52,548 bases of DNA from Pseudomonadales bacterium (GCA_023257655.1 JALRBQ010000049.1:1-52548), one strand, 5' to 3'. Counted from the first letter of the stretch, positions 9,270 to 19,099 are shown. Numbers and translations are program-made. The notes: generated by a model from the sequence alone, not told the origin.

Positions 9270-10280
9270 CTAAATCTTGACGACCATCTTGCCGAAATTG
9301 TCGCCGGTGAACAAACCGAGAAACGCATCAACCGAATTTTCCAGTCCATCGACGATGGTTTCGCGCGAGACGATCTTGCCGTCCTGAATCCAGGCTGTCA
9401 TGTCAGCGAGAAAAGCCGGACGCAGGTCGGAATGATCCCATACGATGAAGCCGTTGATGCGGATCTTTTTGCCGACGATGAGCATCAGATTGTTGGGACC
9501 AGGCGCTGGTTCGGCGTTGTTGTAACTGGCAATCATGCCGCAAGCGGCGATGCGCCCGAACGGATTCATCACCGAAAGCGCCGCCTGTAAATGTTCGCCT
9601 CCGACATTCTCGAAGTACATATCGATGCCATCGGGGGCTGCCGCGGCCAGCGCAGCGGTGAGATCGCCACACGTCTTGTAGTTGATCACCGCATCGACGC
9701 CACATTCCTCCAGCAGCCAGCGGGCCTTTGCATCGCTGCCAACGCTGCCGACGACGCGGCAGCCTTTCAGCTTGGCAATCTGGCAGACGTTGGCACCTAC
9801 CGCGCCAGAGGCGGCGGAGACAAACACCGTCTCTCCAGGCTTGGGTTCGCCGAATCGCAACAAGCCCACGTAGGCAGTAAACCCGGGCATGCCGAGTGTG
9901 CCCAGGTAGAGTGACAGCCGGTCCGGATCGAATGGCTCCAATTTGGTCAGGCTCGCGGCCTTCGCTACCAGCTTGTCCTGCCAGGCGCCCTGATTAAGAA
10001 CGATGTCGCCGGGCGCAAAGCCCGCCGCTTTTGATTCGACAACTTCGCCGATGGCGCCGCCGTACATCGGCTTGTTCAGCGCATAAGGTTCGGCATATAC
10101 GCCGATGGCACGCATGCGGCCACGCATATACGGATCCACCGACATGAAATGATTCCGTACCAGCACTTCGCCGTCGGTCGGCGGTGCCAAAACGGTTTCT
10201 ACGAGTGCGAAATCCGCGTGTGTGGGCAGGCCGGCGGGTCGATTGATGAGGTGCATCTGGCGGGCGTGATAATCAGTCAT
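9270..10280 (-). CDS. CurA/PTGR-like NADPH-dependent oxidoreductase (MDR superfamily)
   Basis: This 336-residue medium-chain reductase resembles E. coli CurA and prostaglandin reductases, which reduce activated C=C bonds using NADPH. Evidence: NHFMSVDPYMRGRM near the N-terminus, GGAIGEVVES, the nucleotide-binding AASGAVGANVCQIAKLKG, YFENVGGEHLQAAL, and NLMLIVGKKIRINGF near the C-terminus. There are no structural zinc cysteines, as expected for this zinc-free group. The ATG at 10280 follows AGAGAGACAC; a longer reading adds 27 unlikely residues. It stands alone, separated by 193 bases from the TRAP operon upstream. The true substrate is unknown. Confidence 0.9.
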   Translation of the reverse strand: MTDYHARQMHLINRPAGLPTHADFALVETVLAPPTDGEVLVRNHFMSVDPYMRGRMRAIGVYAEPYALNKPMYGGAIGEVVESKAAGFAPGDIVLNQGAWQDKLVAKAASLTKLEPFDPDRLSLYLGTLGMPGFTAYVGLLRFGEPKPGETVFVSAASGAVGANVCQIAKLKGCRVVGSVGSDAKARWLLEECGVDAVINYKTCGDLTAALAAAAPDGIDMYFENVGGEHLQAALSVMNPFGRIAACGMIASYNNAEPAPGPNNLMLIVGKKIRINGFIVWDHSDLRPAFLADMTAWIQDGKIVSRETIVDGLENSVDAFLGLFTGDNFGKMVVKI

Positions 10281-10473
10281 GTGTCTCTCTGTAAAATTTT
10301 CGCAATAAGCTATTGGAATCTGGCAATGGGCTCTAGGGTATGCGCCAGAGGGATTTTGCAACAGGATTTTTGAAACAGGTTGTTAATAACAAGACAAAAA
10401 CCAAAGGGCATTGCGCGGTAACACTTCACAGTCATCGCCATGCGGCTGCGGAGCCGGACTTACCGGGTCACAA

Positions 10474-12489
10474 CTAGCTCGCCGGAATGCTGCGTTGATT
10501 GCGATCCCGATTCTGCTTGATCACAACCGCAATCAGTATGGCAGCGCCTACGAAGTGGTAGTAAATCGGAAACGGGGTCCACATTAACAGCGCCGCACTG
10601 ACGAGCAACAGAGCCGCGGTAATCGCATTGAGTTTGTCTTCGAGGTGCCATTGTAGCACGCCAGCCATCGCATACAGGCCGAAGCAGGACCAGAGGAAGA
10701 CTTCGATGCGTTCATGCCAGCCTCCGGATATCAACGGCGAATAGGCAAACAGAATCGGCACCAGATAGAGTCCCTTCGCCACTTTCCAACTCGTCAATCC
10801 GGTCGACATCGGTGGAGTCCCGGCGATACCGGCGGCGGCGAAGGAAGCGAGACAGACTGGCGGCGTGACATTACTGTCCTGGGACAACCAGAAAATAATC
10901 AGATGTGAGCTGAGCAGCATGCCGGACAGCAGCGTAGGATCGAGCATCTCCTGACGGATTAACTGTTTCATCTCCAGTGGCATCTGTTGCAGGGCCGTCA
11001 GGGCATCGCCACCGAACAGACCGATGGTCGCCGCTACATTGCCAGGCAGGTCATCACCCTGCAGCGCGACGAGCAGGGCAGACTGACTGATCAGATCATA
11101 GAGCAGCGGCGCCGACAGCGTGGCGAGTACGATATAGGACGCGGTCACTGGCAGCCCCATCCCGAGTACGAGCGAGGCCAGCGCGACGAGGATCAGGGTG
11201 ACGAGCAGGTTGCCTTGCGCCCATTCGACGATCATCAGCGAAAACGCATTGCCGACACCGGTCGTGGTCACCACATTGATGATGATGCCGACGGCAACGA
11301 GTAACAAGGCAGTGGACACCATGGTCTGCACGCCATCGACGACGGCATCAAAGATGTCTTTCAGTTTCATCGGGTTCGGGGATATCCAGGAAGCGGCAAT
11401 CACACTGATGATTGCGAAGGCGGCCGAGGTGGTCGGCGTCCAGCCGGCGACGAGGAAGCCGACAAGCACCACCATCGGGATGATGAAGTGCCAGCCTTCT
11501 TTCAATACAGTCTTCACCCGTTCGCTGGAATCGATATTGTCCGGTGTCAGGCCCAGTCGCTTCGCCTCGATGCGCACGAAATAGGACACCGTGAGGAAAT
11601 ACAGGATCGCCGGCAGCGTCGAGGCGGCAATGATGGTCAGATAGGGAATCTGGGTGTAGCTCGCGAGCACGAAGGCGCCGGCACCCATGACCGGAGGCAT
11701 GAGTGCCCCGCCAGTAGACGCGGCGGCCACGACGCCAGCAGAGAATTGAGGATCGAAGCCGGATTTCTTCATCATCGGAATCGTAATGACGCCGGTCGAG
11801 ACGGTGTTGGCGACGGCAGAACCCGATACTGAGCCCATCAGACCGGAACCGACCACGGCGACGAGTCCCGCGCCACCGGTATATCGCCCGGCGAGGCACG
11901 CCGACAGTCGCACGATGAAATCGCCGGCACCGGAGCGCAGCAGGAACGAGCCAAAGATGATGAACATGAAGACGAAGGTTGAGGAGATTTCGGCCGTCAG
12001 TCCGAACATGCCCTCACTGGTGAAGTAGCTGCGATACATTACCGTCTCGAGGCTGAGCCCGGGAAATGCGAACACACCGCTGATGTACCGACCTAGGAAC
12101 AGGATGTAGGACAAGCTGACCAGAATCAGGATTGGCATGAACCAGCCGGTCGTACGCCGCGTGAATTCGATAGCGAGTGCGATAGCGACGAGTGAAAAAG
12201 CATAGTCGCTCAGAATATATTCGGTCTCGCGGGCGTAGAGCGAATTCTCCATCAGAATCAGATAGCCGGTGGTGGTGACGGCGGCGATGGCGAGGGCGAC
12301 GTTGATCCAATACTGCAATTGCTTGCGCGACAGCGTGCTCGATTCATTCGCCATCAGGGCACAGATTGCACAGAAACCGCCGAAGTGAATCGCCGCCAGC
12401 CACAACTCGGAAATGCTGGCGAATACGTTGCAGTAGATATGAAAGAGCGCAAAAAAGAACGCGCCCCATCGCAGGGATTGTGACTTCAT
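10474..12489 (-). CDS. TRAP transporter fused permease (4TM/12TM type)
   Basis: This is the inner-membrane permease of a TAXI-type TRAP transporter, driving uptake of an organic acid with a Na+ or H+ gradient. At 671 residues it fuses the small (DctQ-like) and large (DctM-like) subunits. The N-terminal third holds several hydrophobic helices. The DctM part shows LLRSGAGDFIVRLSACLAGR, GSGLMGSVSGSAVANTVSTG, GVVAAASTGGALMPPVMGAGAF and LGMGLPVTASYIVLATL, plus a second inverted-repeat segment with DSNVTPPVCLASFAAAGIAG. The start lies 10 bases after the stop of the binding-protein gene, so the pair is an operon. The substrate cannot be told from sequence. Confidence 0.93.
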   Translation of the reverse strand: MKSQSLRWGAFFFALFHIYCNVFASISELWLAAIHFGGFCAICALMANESSTLSRKQLQYWINVALAIAAVTTTGYLILMENSLYARETEYILSDYAFSLVAIALAIEFTRRTTGWFMPILILVSLSYILFLGRYISGVFAFPGLSLETVMYRSYFTSEGMFGLTAEISSTFVFMFIIFGSFLLRSGAGDFIVRLSACLAGRYTGGAGLVAVVGSGLMGSVSGSAVANTVSTGVITIPMMKKSGFDPQFSAGVVAAASTGGALMPPVMGAGAFVLASYTQIPYLTIIAASTLPAILYFLTVSYFVRIEAKRLGLTPDNIDSSERVKTVLKEGWHFIIPMVVLVGFLVAGWTPTTSAAFAIISVIAASWISPNPMKLKDIFDAVVDGVQTMVSTALLLVAVGIIINVVTTTGVGNAFSLMIVEWAQGNLLVTLILVALASLVLGMGLPVTASYIVLATLSAPLLYDLISQSALLVALQGDDLPGNVAATIGLFGGDALTALQQMPLEMKQLIRQEMLDPTLLSGMLLSSHLIIFWLSQDSNVTPPVCLASFAAAGIAGTPPMSTGLTSWKVAKGLYLVPILFAYSPLISGGWHERIEVFLWSCFGLYAMAGVLQWHLEDKLNAITAALLLVSAALLMWTPFPIYYHFVGAAILIAVVIKQNRDRNQRSIPAS

Positions 12490-12499
12490 TGCTTAGCGC

Positions 12500-13537
12500 C
12501 TATTGTTGTTCTTCATCGGTCGGAGATACGTGCTGCGGTTCGTCAAGAATGAGTCGATCGGGGATCGGCAAACCCACTTCCCGGTAGTAGCGCAGCGCGC
12601 CGGCGTGCAAGGGGGCGCCAAGCCCCTGAATGGCGATTTCCAGACGCATGTCCTTGGTTGCGCCGTGAATTTCCTGCAGTGTGGCCAGGTTTTCCCATAT
12701 TACTTTTGTTATTTCGTAGACGACGTCTTCGGGAATATCATCGCGTGTGACCAGCACGTTGGGCGATCCGATTGTGCGAATCAACTGGTCCTGGTTCGGA
12801 TAGGTGCCTGGCGGGAAGTCATACCAGTCCCACAGCGGATACTTGGAATTGAGCCTGTCCAGGGTTTCCTGGGTCCAACCCAGAATCGTCATGCGATCGC
12901 CGAGCAGGGCATAGGCCTGGGTGATCGAGCTCACGGGAGCGCCTGCCGGAATATTCATGCCGACGATATTGCCATCCTGCAGGGCGTTGGTAGTCGGACC
13001 ATAACCCATGTAGGCGAGGTTCATCTTGCTCTCATAGTCGATGCCCAGTGTCTCGAGAATAAAGCGACCAGTCTGCTCGGCGCCGGAATTGCGAGCACCG
13101 AGAACATAGCGCTCGCCGTCCAGCAGATCGAGATCCATGATCGTGCCAGTAGGGGCGAGGCGGGTCAGCAGGACGAAGTGTTCAACGTTTTGCCACATGG
13201 CACTGATGGAACGGATATGGGTCTGGGGTGAGCTGATAGGACCCTCACCGTTCCAGGACCAGGCACCAAACGGCCCCTGCAGCAGGGCGAATTGCGCCTG
13301 GTTGTCACGCAGCAATTTGATATTCTCGAGGGACCCGGCCGAGCTGATGGCCGTGAGCGAGATGCCCTTGGTCTCGGCCAGTTGGGCGTGGGCCAGGGTT
13401 GCCAGCGCCACACCCACCGGATAATAGGTGCCGCCAGTCGTCGCCGTAGTGAGGACATAGGGTCTGGCGCGAGTGAGTTCGTCGGAACAGGACACTAACA
13501 GGATCGACAGGAACAGCAAAACTGCGATTTTTCTCAT
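12500..13537 (-). CDS. TAXI family TRAP transporter solute-binding lipoprotein
   Basis: This is the extracytoplasmic solute receptor of the TRAP system encoded just downstream. It has 345 residues. The ATG at 13537 gives a lipoprotein signal, MRKIAVLLFLSILLVSC, with Cys17 as the lipidated residue; an in-frame ATG 12 codons upstream would spoil it. The mature part carries TAXI features: LTTATTGGTYYPVGVALATL (ligand-site glycines), AISSAGSLENIKLLRDNQAQFALLQ, YVLGARNSGAEQTGRFILETLG and IPAGAPVSSITQ. Lipid anchoring is less common in TRAP receptors than a free periplasmic form. TAXI receptors often bind glutamate or dicarboxylates, but the ligand here is not predictable. Confidence 0.92.
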   Translation of the reverse strand: MRKIAVLLFLSILLVSCSDELTRARPYVLTTATTGGTYYPVGVALATLAHAQLAETKGISLTAISSAGSLENIKLLRDNQAQFALLQGPFGAWSWNGEGPISSPQTHIRSISAMWQNVEHFVLLTRLAPTGTIMDLDLLDGERYVLGARNSGAEQTGRFILETLGIDYESKMNLAYMGYGPTTNALQDGNIVGMNIPAGAPVSSITQAYALLGDRMTILGWTQETLDRLNSKYPLWDWYDFPPGTYPNQDQLIRTIGSPNVLVTRDDIPEDVVYEITKVIWENLATLQEIHGATKDMRLEIAIQGLGAPLHAGALRYYREVGLPIPDRLILDEPQHVSPTDEEQQ

Positions 13538-13720
13538 TAACGATCCCGCTGATTGCTCTAACCAGAATGCCATGGCAAAGGTTTATTATTAGTCTTCAAG
13601 ACGCTGAAACGGCACTGCTTTTTATTCGAATTCGGCGTTTCAAACAGCACCAGATGAAAGCATATTTCCTGTGAAATCACAATAAAGCCCGGCGCAGCCT
13701 GGTGCCCCTGGGCGCTGCTG

Positions 13721-14560
13721 TTATTGCGGTTCGCTGGTGATGATGCGGACGCTGGTCGAGCCATCGGGAGAGGTAATTTCTCGCGTACCGAAGAACACCG
13801 GGCCATCGACAGCGCCGAGTCCGGGGCTGCGCTCACTGGTCTGGGCACTGATGAACGTGCTGATGCGTTGCGGCTGTGGTTGCGCGGCCAGGGTCTCGTC
13901 GAACACCGCCAGTTCCTGCTCGGTGAGGAGGAAAGACAAGGCCTCACGCTGGGCTTCGGGGCTGTTGATCGCCTGCATCCTGCTGCGCAAGTCCTGGGGC
14001 GGGACGTCCTGTTGACGCAGTTCCTGCATTAATTCCATGCGCGCCTGATTCTGGTCCGCCACCAGAGTCGATAGCCCGTCAACTATGACTTCCATGCGGG
14101 CATCGCCGACATCCAGCGCCTGCAGGAAGCTGCCATATTGGCTCTGCAGTCCCATGATTTCGCCGACTTCGACCGGATCGAGGTCATTGAGATTGCGTAC
14201 CAGTTCGGCTTTGGTCAAGGGCGTGCGGGGCGTGGGTTGCGACTGGATTTCCCGCAATACATCGCGTCGTATCTGGCGCTCGATGACTTCATATTCCGGA
14301 TTGACCTGTTGCTCGGCTAACGCCAGTTTGCTGTTGGCCGCAGCGACCTGACTGCGCAGTTCGCTGAGGGTGCGTGTCAGTTCATCGATGCGCTTCTCAT
14401 CCTCCAGCCGGCGCAAGCTGCCTCTCTCGATTTCCGCCAGCAATTGCTGCACCTTCTGGTCATTGGCGGAAGCCAGGGTCGCGTCACCGCGCGGTGACAG
14501 ACCATACCCCGCCAATCCGGCGCCTATCACGAGTGCTGCGGAGATAAGTACTTGTTTCAT
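13721..14560 (-). CDS. Coiled-coil envelope protein of unknown function
   Basis: This 279-residue protein starts with a signal or anchor helix (MKQVLISAALVIGAGLAGYG). A coiled coil follows at about 35-88, with heptad-like QKVQQLLAEIERGSLRRLEDEKRIDELTR character, then a helical domain rich in Gln and Arg. It ends with a Pro/Ser-rich region whose last 25 residues contain FFGTREITSPDGSTSVRI. It is the last gene of the seven-gene ABC/VCBS operon and begins 2 bases after the small membrane protein gene. I do not recognise the family. The position suggests a periplasmic partner of the exporter or of the secreted repeat proteins. Confidence 0.65.
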   Translation of the reverse strand: MKQVLISAALVIGAGLAGYGLSPRGDATLASANDQKVQQLLAEIERGSLRRLEDEKRIDELTRTLSELRSQVAAANSKLALAEQQVNPEYEVIERQIRRDVLREIQSQPTPRTPLTKAELVRNLNDLDPVEVGEIMGLQSQYGSFLQALDVGDARMEVIVDGLSTLVADQNQARMELMQELRQQDVPPQDLRSRMQAINSPEAQREALSFLLTEQELAVFDETLAAQPQPQRISTFISAQTSERSPGLGAVDGPVFFGTREITSPDGSTSVRIITSEPQ

Positions 14561-14562
14561 GG

Positions 14563-14808
14563 TCAGGCCTCTTTCTTGTCAGCCCCCAGGGTGTCTTTGA
14601 CGCGACCGCTAAGCGGCCGTTCTTCTTCCAGCTTGCCAATCAACAGAATCGTGCCGACGAAAATTGAGGCGATCATCGTAATCCCCAATATCAGGGAAAT
14701 GCGGTGCAGCATGACGATGTTGAAACCGGTGAAATAGAACAGCAACTCGGCGACCCCATTCACGAGCACCAGGGCGGCGGCGAAGGCTATCCAGACGGCT
14801 TTTTTCAT
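14563..14808 (-). CDS. Small two-helix membrane protein
   Basis: This 81-residue protein has two transmembrane helices (about 5-27 and 35-58) and a charged cytoplasmic tail (KLEEERPLSGRVKDTLGADKKEA). The ATG at 14808 begins MKKAVWIAFAAALVLVNGVAE, a better start than the longer reading, which overlaps the VCBS gene. It sits between the first VCBS-repeat gene and the coiled-coil gene in the same direction with very short gaps, so it is likely a component of the same system. There is no recognisable family. Confidence 0.6.
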   Translation of the reverse strand: MKKAVWIAFAAALVLVNGVAELLFYFTGFNIVMLHRISLILGITMIASIFVGTILLIGKLEEERPLSGRVKDTLGADKKEA

Positions 14809-14854
14809 GGCGATTGGCTCTGACAGATTGGACGCGGTGACTACCGCAAAAGTT

Positions 14855-16552
14855 TCAGCGCGCGTTGGCGTCATTCGAGAGTAGCAGTATTCCCTCGATG
14901 TGACTATGGTTGAGGTCCGTGAAGACCAGCAGGTCGTCGCGTGCATCGCGATTCAGACGTGCCGGAATGATGTCACCGATGTTGACACTGACGCCGAGCG
15001 GGATGCGGCGGTCCGGAGTCCGGTTTTCGACACGAGTCATCAGGGGGTTGGACTCAGCACCGAGTGAATCGATCACCTCACGGACATCAATCTCGTAATT
15101 GTTGCGCTGGCGACTGTATCCCAGAGCACCGAGGAAGGGGCGTTGGGCTGGCTCCGGTTCGATGCTGTTCAGGAACAGGGAGACTTCATTGTTGATCAGA
15201 ACGAGCAGGTCGCGCGCCGAGGGATCGGCATCGAGGTCGGCAATCCGCACCGGCGTCGCGGGGCGGTTGCGGGCATCGAGGTTATCATTGCGAATCTCGC
15301 GCAACGACGTCGCCATTCTGATTGCCGAGGGAAACTTCAGTTCCACCGTAATCTGCCGTGAGGGCCGGCGAGCGAAGCGCTCACCCTCGTTGGGGTAGAT
15401 GAACGCTTCGATGGCGACACTGCCTGACAGCGCCAGCCAAACGAACAGGTCGCTTACGGAAATCGACTCCACGCGCCACAGCCACAGATCTTTCAGGCCG
15501 TCTTCGTTCTCGTCATAGAGGAAGGTGCTCAGCACATTGCCGCTCGAGCGCAAGACCTGTCGCGGTTGACTCATGTCGATGCCGAGGCTGGAGCCGCCGA
15601 ACAGGGAAACCTTGCCGCCTTCCCGCAGCAGCAGGTCGGCGATGTTATCGCCGTCCATATCCTCCAGAATTTCCTCATGGGTTAGCGCGAGCACTCCGGT
15701 CAGGTTGGAGAAGTCAAGGTTGTCGACATCGAATTCTCCGAGCCGTTCCTCGATCGCGGTAATGTCGAGTGTGAAAGACGGCGTCGATGCGTAATAGGTC
15801 GCTGCGCCCGGGTTAGCGAGAAACACATCCAGTCGGGCCTCGGTTCGCGACACGATGTCGTCAGCGCCATCGGCGTTGATGTCACGCAATTGCAGCGCCG
15901 GGATGGCGATAGCCTGACCGACACGGCGTTCGAGCTCGCGGGTCTCCAGATTCGCCCGCAGCTGCACATCGGACTTGATGTGCAAGGGTTGACTATAGTC
16001 CCCGGCGCTGGTGCGCAGGTACAACTGCAACTCACCGGCACCCGGAACGATCAAATCCGCCAAACCATCCGCGTTGACATCGCGCGAGAAGTGCAGGCGA
16101 TTGATGCCCTGGGCCAGATATCCGCCGAGCCCGCTTATGATTGACACCGGCGGGGTGATTGAATGCTTGTCGATAGACCAGGCCAGCACCTCACGTCCGT
16201 CAATCAGTGCGATGAGGGCAGCCTGTCCTGGTGCCCCGTAACTCGTGCTCAGATCCCAACCGATGGCCGTTCCAGGCAATTGCACACTGTCGAAGCCGGC
16301 TTCGAAATCGAAGCCGGTTTCACTCTGAAAATAGATGCGAATGCTGTCGTCAACGACAGCGATCAGATCATTAAGGCCGTCGCCGTTGGTGTCGGCAACG
16401 ACCAGGTTCTCAACGCTCGCCGGGAACTGGAAGGCTTGCTCGGTGTAATCGATGGCGGCGGCCGCCAGCGTCGTCGCGGCGAGAGGCAACAACACGCCGG
16501 CGAACAGGTAGGCCGACAGAGAGGGCAACAGAGAGCGAAGCGGGCGGCTCAT
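14855..16552 (-). CDS. Secreted FG-GAP/VCBS-repeat protein 1
   Basis: This 565-residue protein has a signal peptide (about residues 1-33, ending LAAAA) and repeated Ca2+-loop motifs of the FG-GAP/VCBS type: DTNGDGLND, DVNADGLAD, DINADGADD, DMDGDNIAD and DENEDGLKD, with a degenerate LDADPSARD near the C-terminus. Spaced about 60-90 residues apart, they predict an integrin-alpha-like beta-propeller that binds calcium and probably faces the periplasm or outside. No C-terminal anchor, enzyme domain or secretion signal is seen. The ATG overlaps the stop of the second VCBS gene by 4 bases (ATGA), implying coupled and roughly equal synthesis. The function is unknown. Confidence 0.85.
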   Translation of the reverse strand: MSRPLRSLLPSLSAYLFAGVLLPLAATTLAAAAIDYTEQAFQFPASVENLVVADTNGDGLNDLIAVVDDSIRIYFQSETGFDFEAGFDSVQLPGTAIGWDLSTSYGAPGQAALIALIDGREVLAWSIDKHSITPPVSIISGLGGYLAQGINRLHFSRDVNADGLADLIVPGAGELQLYLRTSAGDYSQPLHIKSDVQLRANLETRELERRVGQAIAIPALQLRDINADGADDIVSRTEARLDVFLANPGAATYYASTPSFTLDITAIEERLGEFDVDNLDFSNLTGVLALTHEEILEDMDGDNIADLLLREGGKVSLFGGSSLGIDMSQPRQVLRSSGNVLSTFLYDENEDGLKDLWLWRVESISVSDLFVWLALSGSVAIEAFIYPNEGERFARRPSRQITVELKFPSAIRMATSLREIRNDNLDARNRPATPVRIADLDADPSARDLLVLINNEVSLFLNSIEPEPAQRPFLGALGYSRQRNNYEIDVREVIDSLGAESNPLMTRVENRTPDRRIPLGVSVNIGDIIPARLNRDARDDLLVFTDLNHSHIEGILLLSNDANAR

Positions 16553-18132
16553 TGGTGACCTACCAGCACGGAAGTGGCGGTGCCGTGGCGCAGAATCAGG
16601 TCCGGCATCGAGTCCGCATTGAGGGACAATACGTCGAACTGAAATACACTGCGTGTCGACACGTATTCCCAGAACGGCGTTGCTGCAATCTGCAGATCTG
16701 GCTCGATACGACGCGCGGCCAGCGTGCCATTGTCGGTGATGTAGAGTGCGTCATTGCGGCCATCCCCATCTACGTCGAAGCGCAGAGACATCTGTTCCGA
16801 GAGACCACGCACGTTGGCGGCAGAGAAACTCTCTTCGAGCCGGGAATCCGGTCGTCGGTTGAAGAGTTGGCCCGTTTCCGCCTGATCGTTGCCGTAGAGC
16901 AACTGGATCCGATTGATGCTGGCATTGCGAATCGCATCCACGACGGGAATGGTGTAGTAGCTGACGTTGAGCACGGGTGCAGCACCGGCTTCCAACCGCA
17001 GAAAATTGAGTCGCACATCATAGCCGCTGAAGCGCATCACCTGATCCGGCTTTTGCAGATCAAACTGGCCATCACGGTTGAGGAAAAACTGGCTGACCGA
17101 TTCGTCTCCCTCTCCGCGCATCCGTAACAGATCCGGCAGGCCGTCGAGATTGATATCGACGAAACGCAGCGCACCCCTTGTGTCCACAGAACAGAACCAG
17201 TCCGGGGTTTCGGCGAAACCGTTATCAGCCTGCTGCAGATGCACATTCAGTTGGCCTAGCCCGTCCTCGCCGACGTTGACGTAAGCAAGATCCAGCAACG
17301 CATCACCATTGAGGTTAACGGTGATCAGGCCCGGCATCCAGCGCTCTGCCTGCAACAAGGCGGATTTGGCAGTGTCCTCCTGCCATTGCTCGACGAAGTC
17401 AGTGAAAGGAGTACGGGCGTTCGCCGTTACCCTCAGCACAATGCCCTCTTCGGCGTTGATGCCGACGTTGGCGCTGAAGCGGGAACGCGCATTCTGTCGC
17501 GCCAGCACTTCGGTAGATTCATTGCTGGTATTGATTAAACTGACGAGCTCGAATTGTTCGTCGCCCTTGCCGAAGAAAATGCCATAGCTATCGATACCGG
17601 GAAGAATCAGGTCAATCAGGCCATCGTTGTTGAGATCACGCACATTGTCGAAGAACTCGACACGTTCCAGGCTGGGCATGCTCGCGATGAGATTCCAGCT
17701 GACGAGCTGTCGAATATTTCCCGCATAGCCGGGTTGCAGGGCATTGAGGCTGTAGACGCCATTATTTGCATACAACAGCAATTCCGTGCCGGGTGTTGGT
17801 CGCAGGTCGGCGAAGCCGACCGCAATGATCTCGGTCTTGACTTCAACGTGCACTGGCGTTGCATCGAAGCTGCCATCTTCCAGCTGCAAATAGACGAGCA
17901 ATTCGCGACCGATGCCTTCCTGATACTCGGCATAGACCAGATCCAGGGCCCCGTCACCATTCATGTCCTCGGTAAACAGCGGTTCGAAATTATCGCTGCG
18001 TTTGAGCTCGAACGCGGTGTAATTGCCTTGTGCGAAGGCGGTGGACGCTAGCTGCAGTACCAGCATCAGCAGATAAGCAGGTCGGGCCCAGGCGGCGCGT
18101 GAGGGAAACGGAAGACTCATGCAGTGCTTCAA
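16549..18132 (-). CDS. Secreted FG-GAP/VCBS-repeat protein 2
   Basis: This 527-residue protein is related in architecture to its downstream neighbour: a signal peptide (about 1-34, ending STAFA) and then propeller-type repeats with acidic loops DMNGDGALD, DLNNDGLID, NLNGDALLD, DINLDGLPD, DVDGDGRND and SLNADSMPD. Each loop follows a hydrophobic strand and ends in short YVN or LLR-type strands, as in FG-GAP repeats. It overlaps the PDZ-lipoprotein gene upstream by 4 bases and the first VCBS gene downstream by 4 bases. The two proteins may form a heteromeric propeller pair or bind the same surface ligand; this is inference. Confidence 0.85.
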   Translation of the reverse strand: MKHCMSLPFPSRAAWARPAYLLMLVLQLASTAFAQGNYTAFELKRSDNFEPLFTEDMNGDGALDLVYAEYQEGIGRELLVYLQLEDGSFDATPVHVEVKTEIIAVGFADLRPTPGTELLLYANNGVYSLNALQPGYAGNIRQLVSWNLIASMPSLERVEFFDNVRDLNNDGLIDLILPGIDSYGIFFGKGDEQFELVSLINTSNESTEVLARQNARSRFSANVGINAEEGIVLRVTANARTPFTDFVEQWQEDTAKSALLQAERWMPGLITVNLNGDALLDLAYVNVGEDGLGQLNVHLQQADNGFAETPDWFCSVDTRGALRFVDINLDGLPDLLRMRGEGDESVSQFFLNRDGQFDLQKPDQVMRFSGYDVRLNFLRLEAGAAPVLNVSYYTIPVVDAIRNASINRIQLLYGNDQAETGQLFNRRPDSRLEESFSAANVRGLSEQMSLRFDVDGDGRNDALYITDNGTLAARRIEPDLQIAATPFWEYVSTRSVFQFDVLSLNADSMPDLILRHGTATSVLVGHQ

Positions 18133-19094
18133 TTGTCCGTCTCCGTGAGTTCGCCGTAATTGCGGCTGAACTTGAACAGACCCAGCAGGCTATGGGTTTT
18201 CTCGCCATCAGTACGTTGATAGCTGTAGAACGAAAACAGCCACAGATCGAGAATCGACAGGCTATTGCTGGAGGGGTTCAGCGAAGCGGAGTATTGCAGT
18301 AAAGGGCCGAGGGCGATGCGGCTGATTCGGCGGCCAGGATCCCACAGTGTTACCGTGGTGACCGCAACCGCGGTGTCGTTCGCGAGGGTGAATGCCACGC
18401 GATCGCCGAGGGCATATTCCTGATTGAGTCGTGTAATCAGGCCTTGGGCTGAATTGATTGGGCGATCATCCACCGCGAGTATCAGGTCGCCCACTTTGAT
18501 GCCGGCGGCAGGCAGGGGACTGTCGTCAAAGATTTCGATGACGCGCGCCGCCGCAACGGGTTCGGCATTGCGCAATCGCACGAGTTCGGTTCGATAGCCA
18601 GCCCGTGTGGCGACAGGATCAGCACGATACAACTCCTGTGGCGGGGTATTACCGGTGACGACTCGTGGCTGCACGGTCGCTTCGAAAACCACCGTATTGC
18701 GGCGGACTTTGAACAGGAAAGGGGCATCGTTTGCCGCTTGTTGCTGCAGGGCGGTGAGCGCGTCGGGGTGATTTGTCTCGAGGCCATTGACGGCGAGAAT
18801 GATGTCGCCCGGTTGCAGTCCGGCCGCATCTGCTGGACCGTTCGGGTTCACAGTCCGTATGCGGATACCCGGCAGTATCTCAACGTTGGCCAGGGAATCG
18901 CTTTCATTGGTAGTCACAGCCAGCCCGAATTCAAGGGCGCCGGCGGTTGTCATCCTGTCACTGACAAGGCTCACGTCTTCCGGAGACAAGGTCAGCGCCG
19001 GCACCAGCACGGCCGGTTCGTAGCTGACACAGCCTTGCAGCAGTGCCGACAGACTGATGGCGGAGAAAAGCAGCGGTAAGCGTCGGGATAGCAT
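18129..19094 (-). CDS. Double-PDZ lipoprotein
   Basis: This 321-residue protein has a lipoprotein signal (MLSRRLPLLFSAISLSALLQGC; Cys22). It carries two PDZ-like domains: the first around 75-130 (GPADAAGLQPGDIILAVNG) and the second around 190-245 (SPLPAAGIKVGDLILAVDDR). No protease domain is fused to them, so it is likely a peptide-binding adaptor on the periplasmic face. The C-terminus (about 270-321) is predicted beta-rich and ends with a short charged tail. It begins 5 bases after the ABC permease stop and overlaps the VCBS gene start. The ATG at 19094 is chosen because it yields the lipobox. Confidence 0.85.
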   Translation of the reverse strand: MLSRRLPLLFSAISLSALLQGCVSYEPAVLVPALTLSPEDVSLVSDRMTTAGALEFGLAVTTNESDSLANVEILPGIRIRTVNPNGPADAAGLQPGDIILAVNGLETNHPDALTALQQQAANDAPFLFKVRRNTVVFEATVQPRVVTGNTPPQELYRADPVATRAGYRTELVRLRNAEPVAAARVIEIFDDSPLPAAGIKVGDLILAVDDRPINSAQGLITRLNQEYALGDRVAFTLANDTAVAVTTVTLWDPGRRISRIALGPLLQYSASLNPSSNSLSILDLWLFSFYSYQRTDGEKTHSLLGLFKFSRNYGELTETDN

Positions 19095-19099
19095 CGGTA

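Noticed and set aside
10290..10473. Terminator for the TRAP operon
   Set aside because: CGGCT/AGCCG gives only a 5-base stem with no T-run; the near-palindrome at 10380-10392 is AT-rich and short.
13680..13720. Possible terminator after the coiled-coil protein gene
   Set aside because: GC-rich partial repeats are followed only by TTTATT, and no continuous stem of useful length can be drawn.
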